Shown one piece after another: positions 13,669-18,337 of a DNA stretch of 18,337 nucleotides. The translations under genes and the position numbers were made by a program. Source of the stretch: Gammaproteobacteria bacterium (GTDB lineage: Bacteria; Pseudomonadota; Gammaproteobacteria; DSM-19610); NCBI GenBank assembly GCA_011371465.1, contig DRQL01000359.1:1-18337 (forward strand). Direction: 5' to 3'. Positions within the stretch are counted from its first letter, which is position 1, and every line of letters begins with the position of its first letter. Below the pieces are notes generated by a model. The model did no database searches, was not told the DNA's origin, and was given only the letters and a program-made list of their open reading frames with translations.

Positions 13669-14523
13669 CTACGGCGTACGGTCGATCACGGCTTCGAGCA
13701 GTTCCAGGAAATCCGCTTCATCCCGTACCCCGGCCACTTCCTGTGAAGTGACGGTGTAGCCGTACGGTTTCGCAATCGCCTCGTAACGCGGGATGCGCGA
13801 ATGGAACAGCCGCGGAAAGATCCAGCGCGTGAACTCATCCGGGTCCAGCTCCGCCGCGTAGCTCAGGCCGTTTTCCCGTAAATAGATTTCCAGCTGCTCT
13901 TCCAGGAAGGCCGGCCGGTAATACAGGGGTTTCGGGTCACTCTGCGCACGCGCGATCAGCTTGTCTTCCTCTTCCTGGTCGGTGACCTGTATATAAAGGA
14001 TCAGCGTGTGCTCCACCAGCAGGTCGATCACGGCCGGCTCCTCCAGCTCACACAGGCTGCCACCCACGTCATTGACAAAATGCTGGTAGCCGTAGATCTC
14101 CTGCGACTTGCGGATAAACTCGGGCACGTCGTTCATGGCGGCGATTTCCGCTTCACGGTACTGCGCCTGGCGGCGGGTGAACTCGTCCAGCGCCACCCCG
14201 CCCTGCTCGGGATTACCCAGCTTGCCGACAAAACTCAGCACCGGGCCCAGGTCGTCGACCTTGATGTTGTTACGGATGTAGATCCAGTCGCGGCGCAACA
14301 GGTCGTGCAGGAACGGCACCTGCATGGCCTGCTGCTTGATCAGGTCCAGGATCGGCTCGTCCAGGTAGCGGGTGCCGATGCGGTAATCGCCGGAATAGTG
14401 GAACCAGTTGTGTCCGCACAGCAGGCTCGACAGGTAGGTCTTGCCCACCCCGGACATGCCCAGCAGGGTCACCTTCTTGTTTTTCCAGGCACGAAAACCG
14501 TCGCTGCTGAACTTCACCGCCAT
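13669..14523 (-). CDS. Uncharacterised P-loop ATPase
   Basis: The protein has 284 residues. A Walker A motif GMSGVGKT at 22-29 follows a beta strand (KKVTLLG). Next come the blocks FHYSGDYRIGTRYLDEPI (about 41-58), VPFLHDLLRRDWIYIRNN and a hydrophobic strand TLILYIQVTD (about 170-180) that may carry the Walker B aspartate. I see no signal peptide or membrane helix, so it is probably cytoplasmic. I recall similar ATPases in other proteobacteria but no assigned function; a kinase-like P-loop fold is possible because the motif lies right at the N-terminus. It precedes metA by 14 nt on the same strand, which could mean a role tied to methionine or simply an operon of convenience. A GGGG lies 2 nt before the ATG, so the ribosome-binding site is weakly placed. 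Confidence 0.85.
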   Translation of the reverse strand: MAVKFSSDGFRAWKNKKVTLLGMSGVGKTYLSSLLCGHNWFHYSGDYRIGTRYLDEPILDLIKQQAMQVPFLHDLLRRDWIYIRNNIKVDDLGPVLSFVGKLGNPEQGGVALDEFTRRQAQYREAEIAAMNDVPEFIRKSQEIYGYQHFVNDVGGSLCELEEPAVIDLLVEHTLILYIQVTDQEEEDKLIARAQSDPKPLYYRPAFLEEQLEIYLRENGLSYAAELDPDEFTRWIFPRLFHSRIPRYEAIAKPYGYTVTSQEVAGVRDEADFLELLEAVIDRTP

Positions 14524-14549
14524 TACCCCGGTAGATAGGAAAGCGTTTG

Positions 14550-14578
14550 ATTATGCAGCATTTACGGCCACGCGGGAA
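14550..14578 (-). promoter_or_regulatory. Candidate promoter for the ATPase-metA operon
   Basis: On the minus strand CATAAT (14550-14555, five of six consensus bases) lies 17 bp from a poor -35 TTCCCG (14573-14578). It would give a leader of about 20 nt before ATG 14523. The support is a good -10 and good spacing only. I found no classic methionine operator or SAM-riboswitch-like structure between 14524 and 14703. Confidence 0.3.
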
Positions 14579-14674
14579 TAGTCGGCCAAAAACGCCCTGC
14601 CATCAACGGGCAGCGGCCGGCCAGTTCCAATAACCGCGGTAATCCTGTATGGTGCGGGGCTTTTCCATAAAATG

Positions 14675-14691
14675 GGCCGTTTGCGACGGCC
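14675..14691 (+). other. Small hairpin in the slyD leader
   Basis: GGCCGT (14675-14680) and ACGGCC (14686-14691) pair perfectly around a 5-nt loop, ending directly beside the AGAGGA ribosome-binding site (14692-14697) of slyD. It would leave the site exposed and could stabilise the mRNA 5' end. Chance is possible in GC-rich DNA. Confidence 0.3.
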
Positions 14692-14703
14692 AGAGGACGC
14701 AGC

Positions 14704-15189
14704 ATGCAGATCGAAGCGCAGAAGGTGGTCACCCTGAACTACACCCTGACCGACAAAGAGGGGACCGTCATCGACGAGTCCAATGACAGCAGCTTTGCCT
14801 ACCTGCACGGCGCCAGCAACATCATTCCCGGTCTCGAAAACGCCCTGCTCGGCAAACAGGCCGGCGACTCGCTGAGTGTTTCTGTGTCCCCGGAAGAAGG
14901 CTACGGCGAACGCGACGCCAGCCGCACCCAGAGCGTACCGAAGGAAATGTTCCCGCAAGACGCCGAGATCGAGGTCGGCATGCAGTTTCACGCCCAGGGC
15001 CCCAACGGCGAAACCATCGTAGTCACCGTTACCAACGTGGAAGACGACACCGTTACCGTAGACGGTAATCACCCACTGGCCGGCGTGGAACTGAACTTTG
15101 CCGTCGAGGTCATCGAAGTGCGCGACGCTTCCCCGGAAGAACTCGAACACGGACACGTGCACGGCCCTGACGGTCACCACCACGAGTAA
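14704..15189 (+). CDS. slyD: FKBP-type peptidyl-prolyl isomerase, SlyD-like
   Basis: This is a cytoplasmic prolyl isomerase and chaperone. The 161 residues show the SlyD layout: a split FKBP domain (VTLNYTLTDKEGTVIDES, then the block GLENALLGKQAGDSLSVSVSPEEGYGERD), an inserted chaperone flap (about 70-120) and the closing strand LNFAVEVIEVRDAS. The C-terminal tail (148-161) has six histidines (HGHVHGPDGHHH), a short version of the metal-binding tail of E. coli SlyD (196 residues). Nickel binding is therefore plausible but no cysteines are present in the tail. An AGAGGA ribosome-binding site lies 6 nt before the ATG. The gene is divergent from the ATPase-metA pair and converges on the transporter gene, with 14 bp between the stop codons. 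Confidence 0.93.
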   Translation: MQIEAQKVVTLNYTLTDKEGTVIDESNDSSFAYLHGASNIIPGLENALLGKQAGDSLSVSVSPEEGYGERDASRTQSVPKEMFPQDAEIEVGMQFHAQGPNGETIVVTVTNVEDDTVTVDGNHPLAGVELNFAVEVIEVRDASPEELEHGHVHGPDGHHHE

Positions 15190-15203
15190 GCGCTCGATGC
15201 CCG

Positions 15204-16541
15204 CTAGCCGGCTTCTTTCTGTATAAAGGTTTTGCCTTTATACAGGCGGGCCACCAGCATGAACAGCAACGCCGTCGCCAGCATCAACAGGGTGAAAAAC
15301 CCGTAGTAGGCAGCCCCCTCCAGCTTGCTGCTGCCATCACTGTTCTGTATGAAAAAATTAACGGCGCTGGTGAACAGGTTGCCTGCCGCAATCGACATCA
15401 TGAAGAACGCCATGACAAAGGACTTCATCGTCCTCGGCGCCTGGGTGTAGGAAAACTCCAGCGCCGTGATGGACACCATCACCTCCGCCGAAGTGAGCAC
15501 CAGGTACGCCAGTAACTGCCAGCCGACCGAGGGCGTGCCGCCCTGGTCGATCTGCACCTGGACCCAGGTGGGAATGGCAAAGGCCAGCACGGTAACGAAC
15601 ATGCCGGCACTGATCTTGCGCAGCTCGGTAAGCTTCCAGAAACGACTGATCGTCGGATAGACCCGGTAGGAAAACAGCGGGATCAGCACCATCACCAGCA
15701 GCGGGTTTGCTGCCTGGATCTGTGCCGGCAGCAAATGGATCCCGAACAGTTGCTGGTCCATCTTCTGCGCCTGCAACACCCAGGCCGAACCGGTCTGGTC
15801 GAACAGCGCCCAGAACACCGCAATGAACCCGTAGATCAGGCTCAGACGCCCCAGTACACGCAGTCCGTCACCGCTCAGCACTTCGCGAACAAAGTGCATG
15901 CCCGCGGGCGGTATGTGCACAAACCGTTTTCGCCCGGACCAGAACACCAGTGTCGCTATCAGCATCAGCACGCCCGGCACACCGAACGCCAGTGCCGGGC
16001 CATGGTGCTCCATCAACCAGGGCGTAGCCAGCATGGAAGCGAATGCCCCGAGGTTGATGGAAAAATAGAACCAGCTGAACACACGCGACAGCAGGTGCCG
16101 GTTACCCTGGCCGAACTGGTCGCCCACGTGCGCCGACACGCAGGGCTTGATGCCCCCCGCACCGGCGGCAATCAGGCCCAGGCCGATCGCTAGTCCCAGC
16201 CGGGTATGATCGAGCGCCAGCGCGAAATGCCCCAGCACATACACCAGTGACAACAGAATAATGGTCCGGTACTTGCCCAGCACGCCGTCCGACAACAGCG
16301 CGCCCAGCAGCGGGGTAAAATAGACGGCGGAGACAAACAGGTGGTACCAGCCTTTGGCTTCGGCCTCCCCCATCGTATCCAGGGTGCCGCCGGCATTCAG
16401 CAGGTACTGTGTCATGAACACCACCAGGATGGCGCGCATGCCGTAAAAACTGAAGCGCTCGGCGGCCTCGTTACCGATGATATAGGGGATACCGGCAGGA
16501 AGCCCGGGGCCGGGTAGCGGAGCAGTACGGTAGGCGGTCAT
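15204..16541 (-). CDS. POT/PTR-family proton-dependent oligopeptide transporter
   Basis: This is an inner-membrane MFS transporter, probably taking up di- and tripeptides with protons. The family motif ExxERFxFYG is present in the first helix (E25, E28, R29, F30, Y33), where the acidic and basic residues couple protons. The PTR2 block FSWFYFSINLGAF lies at about 164-176, and GAGGIKPCVSAHVGDQF precedes it. Hydrophobic helices run through the whole length, and the protein ends with a short charged tail (YKGKTFIQKEAG). At 445 residues it is shorter than E. coli DtpA (500), mainly in loops. The ATG at 16541 has no clear Shine-Dalgarno, but the first conserved motif lies 25 residues in, as expected. 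The 172-bp gap to the divergent lipase gene has a TATAAA (16570-16575, minus strand) without a convincing -35. Confidence 0.93.
   Translation of the reverse strand: MTAYRTAPLPGPGLPAGIPYIIGNEAAERFSFYGMRAILVVFMTQYLLNAGGTLDTMGEAEAKGWYHLFVSAVYFTPLLGALLSDGVLGKYRTIILLSLVYVLGHFALALDHTRLGLAIGLGLIAAGAGGIKPCVSAHVGDQFGQGNRHLLSRVFSWFYFSINLGAFASMLATPWLMEHHGPALAFGVPGVLMLIATLVFWSGRKRFVHIPPAGMHFVREVLSGDGLRVLGRLSLIYGFIAVFWALFDQTGSAWVLQAQKMDQQLFGIHLLPAQIQAANPLLVMVLIPLFSYRVYPTISRFWKLTELRKISAGMFVTVLAFAIPTWVQVQIDQGGTPSVGWQLLAYLVLTSAEVMVSITALEFSYTQAPRTMKSFVMAFFMMSIAAGNLFTSAVNFFIQNSDGSSKLEGAAYYGFFTLLMLATALLFMLVARLYKGKTFIQKEAG
15221..15243. terminator. Perfect hairpin at the slyD/transporter convergence, within the transporter 3' end
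   Basis: GTATAAAGG (15221-15229) and CCTTTATAC (15235-15243) are perfect 9-bp arms around TTTTG. The hairpin starts 32 nt after the slyD stop and lies inside the last codons of the convergent transporter gene (Tyr-Lys-Gly-Lys-Thr-Phe-Ile). It has no T-run after it. It could help end slyD transcription or collide transcripts; confidence in a terminator role is low although the palindrome itself is clear. Confidence 0.4.
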
Positions 16542-16713
16542 CCGCGGATAATAAGCATTAAACGAGTCGATTTATACGGCGAAGCGGACCCGCGCACACC
16601 GTGATCGAGTCGTCACCCCCCTGCCGGACAGCCAATGTTTACCCCGGCTGTTCCCTCCGCATCACTTACGTTCTATATTGGTATCTCGCGAACGGAAAGG
16701 ACCCGGGTAACCC

Positions 16714-17484
16714 ATGCACACTGCTGAACCGGATTCCAGGCCGGCCATCGTCTTCCTGCACGGCATCCTTGGCGCAGATGTCATCCGCAAGGCGTGGCCG
16801 GGGTTCCGCTACTTCCGTGGTATCCGGGAAAGGCTGCAGGCAGCGGGCGCATCCGTTCACTTCCCGCTCACCCCCTCCGCCGCCTCGATTGCCCACCGCG
16901 CCGATATTCTGCAGACCTTCATCGCCCGGCTGCAGGCCGATCGTATCCACCTCATCGCCCACAGCATGGGCGGCCTGGATGCACGCTACCTGGTCCACCA
17001 CTTTGACCCCGCACACCGCATCCGCTCGCTGACGACCATCGGCACACCCCACCGGGGCTCGGAACTGGTGCACTGGGTAGATACCACCCGCGGCCTGGTG
17101 CAGTCCTTTGCACGGCATTTCCTCTACCCCGGTATCCTGGAACTGACACCACAGGCCTGTGCACAGTTCAACCAGGACACACCCGATCGCACCGACGTGC
17201 TCTACCGCTCCTGGGCCGGTTGTCGACCGGCCGGGGAAATGCCCCTGCTCTACCGCAAGCAGACCCGCATACTGCAACAACAGTCGGGCGACAACGACAG
17301 CCAGGTCAGCGTCGCGTCTGCGAAGTGGGGGGAATTCATGGGTACGGTACGGGCAGACCACCTGGAACTGGTTGGCTGGAACCTGGGACTGCCGAAGAAA
17401 CGTATTCAGCGGCCATTTGAGCACACCGGGTTCTACCAATTACTGGTGCGCGATATCCTGGAACCCGCCCAAGAACCGCCTTGA
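16714..17484 (+). CDS. Alpha/beta-hydrolase, triacylglycerol-lipase-like
   Basis: The 256-residue protein resembles family I bacterial lipases. The oxyanion-loop motif FLHGILG lies at 14-20, the nucleophile S84 is in AHSMGG, and TIGTPHRGSELVHW follows as in Pseudomonas lipases. The rest of the triad is likely D195 (in DNDSQVSV) and H216 (in ADHLELVG), spaced and set as in those enzymes. Secreted lipases have a signal peptide and often a longer lid; here the protein begins MHTAEPDSRP and runs straight into the first strand, so it is predicted to be cytoplasmic, acting on an intracellular ester or lipid. The ATG is 12 nt after GGAAAGGA, a rather long spacing. A possible -10 (TATATT, 16674-16679) lies upstream without a good -35. 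Its substrate cannot be told from the sequence. Confidence 0.88.
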   Translation: MHTAEPDSRPAIVFLHGILGADVIRKAWPGFRYFRGIRERLQAAGASVHFPLTPSAASIAHRADILQTFIARLQADRIHLIAHSMGGLDARYLVHHFDPAHRIRSLTTIGTPHRGSELVHWVDTTRGLVQSFARHFLYPGILELTPQACAQFNQDTPDRTDVLYRSWAGCRPAGEMPLLYRKQTRILQQQSGDNDSQVSVASAKWGEFMGTVRADHLELVGWNLGLPKKRIQRPFEHTGFYQLLVRDILEPAQEPP

Positions 17485-17563
17485 GCACCAGTGGCTGCTG
17501 GTCCGGAACTGAATAACCCGGGCTTCTGCAGTGTTTACCTCTACAAAAACACGGTATATCCGT

Positions 17564-18337
17564 TCAATCGATATCCAGCCCTGTTATCTCCTCCGCAATT
17601 TCTTTTGCAGCCAGTTCATTCCCGAACCCGGACCAGTGCCCGTCGACGTTGAGGTATGTCCCTCTCTTTGACCTGAAGGCGGGATAGAGGTCTACTACAT
17701 GTATATCACGCTCCCGCAACTTCTGTTTAAGCCCGGAAGCCGCAAGCGCGTATTTATGTATTTTCCTGTAATCTGACAATATTTTCCATTGCGACCACAT
17801 TCGATCATCCACATCGAATCCCTGCGGAACGATAACAACAGAAAATCCGATGTTATTTTCTCGGGCCAGGTCATTCATCCGATCTATCATTCGTAAGGTA
17901 TATTGCCCTGTCTGGACAACTGACCTGTTTATTTCCGGATGGCAGAATCTTGTAATAGCATCAACGAGAATATAAGTCCTGAACAGACCCATATCCGGGT
18001 GTGTCAACATCCGGTAGAAATCACCCAGATCAAGTTTTGACATTGCCTGGTAACACTTTCTTCCACCACCCTTGCGATCATTTCTCGCCAGCACCAGAGG
18101 CAACTTCCCGATATCGAGTTTTTTAAACTGTTCCAGCACGGATTGCTCTCTGAAATGCAGATTGTCTGCCAACCAGACATTGGTTGACCTCTTATACTTC
18201 TTTGCAAGATGATAATTTAGTGAGGGCATTAGCACACCCAGCAGGCTGCTTTTAGGTAATGGCGCATACAGCAGGCCCGCAATCCCTCTGTCATCAGCCG
18301 GCCTGGACTCCAACAGGTCATTGCCCATGTAAATAAA
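17564..18337 (-). CDS. SGNH/GDSL-hydrolase-like protein, partial (N-terminus beyond right edge)
   Basis: The frame is open through the right edge: codons before the ATG at 18328 read Phe-Ile-Tyr, giving FIYMGNDLLES. This matches the internal GND block of SGNH hydrolases, so that ATG is internal and the N-terminus with the catalytic serine is missing. Visible are the strand VVIVPQGF in the middle and, near the end, a YLNVDGHWSGFGNELAAKEI segment supplying the D-x-H catalytic pair (D229 and H231 counted from the internal ATG). Such proteins often modify acyl groups on polysaccharides, and AlgX/AlgJ-like relatives sit in exopolysaccharide clusters, but no such neighbour is visible here. Base composition is clearly more AT-rich than the genes to its left, a hint of separate origin. 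The 79-bp gap to the convergent lipase gene shows no strong terminator. Confidence 0.8.
   Translation of the reverse strand, partial: FIYMGNDLLESRPADDRGIAGLLYAPLPKSSLLGVLMPSLNYHLAKKYKRSTNVWLADNLHFREQSVLEQFKKLDIGKLPLVLARNDRKGGGRKCYQAMSKLDLGDFYRMLTHPDMGLFRTYILVDAITRFCHPEINRSVVQTGQYTLRMIDRMNDLARENNIGFSVVIVPQGFDVDDRMWSQWKILSDYRKIHKYALAASGLKQKLRERDIHVVDLYPAFRSKRGTYLNVDGHWSGFGNELAAKEIAEEITGLDID

Noticed and set aside
14524..14703. SAM riboswitch or methionine operator before the ATPase-metA pair
   Set aside because: No multi-helix riboswitch layout or repeated 8-bp methionine box is visible. Only a weak promoter and a small hairpin on the slyD side are seen.
14551..15183. Minus-strand frame of 210 codons opposite slyD
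   Set aside because: slyD on the plus strand is certain, with its own ribosome-binding site. The antisense frame is a shadow.
16666..17439. Minus-strand frame of 257 codons opposite the lipase gene
   Set aside because: The plus-strand frame has a full lipase catalytic triad. The minus frame has no domain pattern.

Overview
The window is chromosomal sequence of a GC-rich gammaproteobacterium-like organism. The core genes read like gammaproteobacterial homologues: sucA-sucB-lpd, an E. coli-like Cfa, SlyD, a POT transporter and a MetA-type homoserine acyltransferase. The intergenic palindromes are also of kinds common in that group. The exact genus cannot be read from the sequence. There are no rRNA, tRNA, IS, prophage or CRISPR features. 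Both window edges cut through a gene.

Left block, all on the minus strand (1-9380). In transcription order it holds lemA and an M48 membrane protease as a coupled pair, then the 2-oxoglutarate dehydrogenase operon sucA-sucB-lpd with 6-7 bp gaps, then a gap of about 250 bp with a degenerate palindromic repeat, then a DUF3592 membrane protein cut by the left edge. A candidate promoter upstream of sucA is bracketed by a perfect 8-bp dyad that looks like an operator.

Middle block, plus strand (9597-12356). It holds a canonical cyclopropane-fatty-acid synthase, then a flavoprotein of the geranylgeranyl-reductase family whose GTG start shares one base with the cfa stop codon, then a DUF302 membrane-anchored protein. 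The likely theme is modification of membrane lipids. The cfa-reductase coupling is the most interesting functional hint in the window. A 230-bp gap follows, packed with palindromes: a 17-bp-arm hairpin and an inverted pair of REP-like elements.

Right block (12567-18337). MetA and an uncharacterised P-loop ATPase form a minus-strand pair. slyD (plus) and a POT peptide transporter (minus) converge with 14 bp between their stop codons. A cytoplasmic lipase-like hydrolase (plus) follows. The window ends inside a lower-GC SGNH-hydrolase-like gene on the minus strand.

Overall this is mostly housekeeping DNA. I found no clear new multi-gene system. The best leads are the cfa/GGR-like operon, the dyad around the sucA promoter, the MetA variant paired with an ATPase, and the palindrome cluster at 12361-12584.
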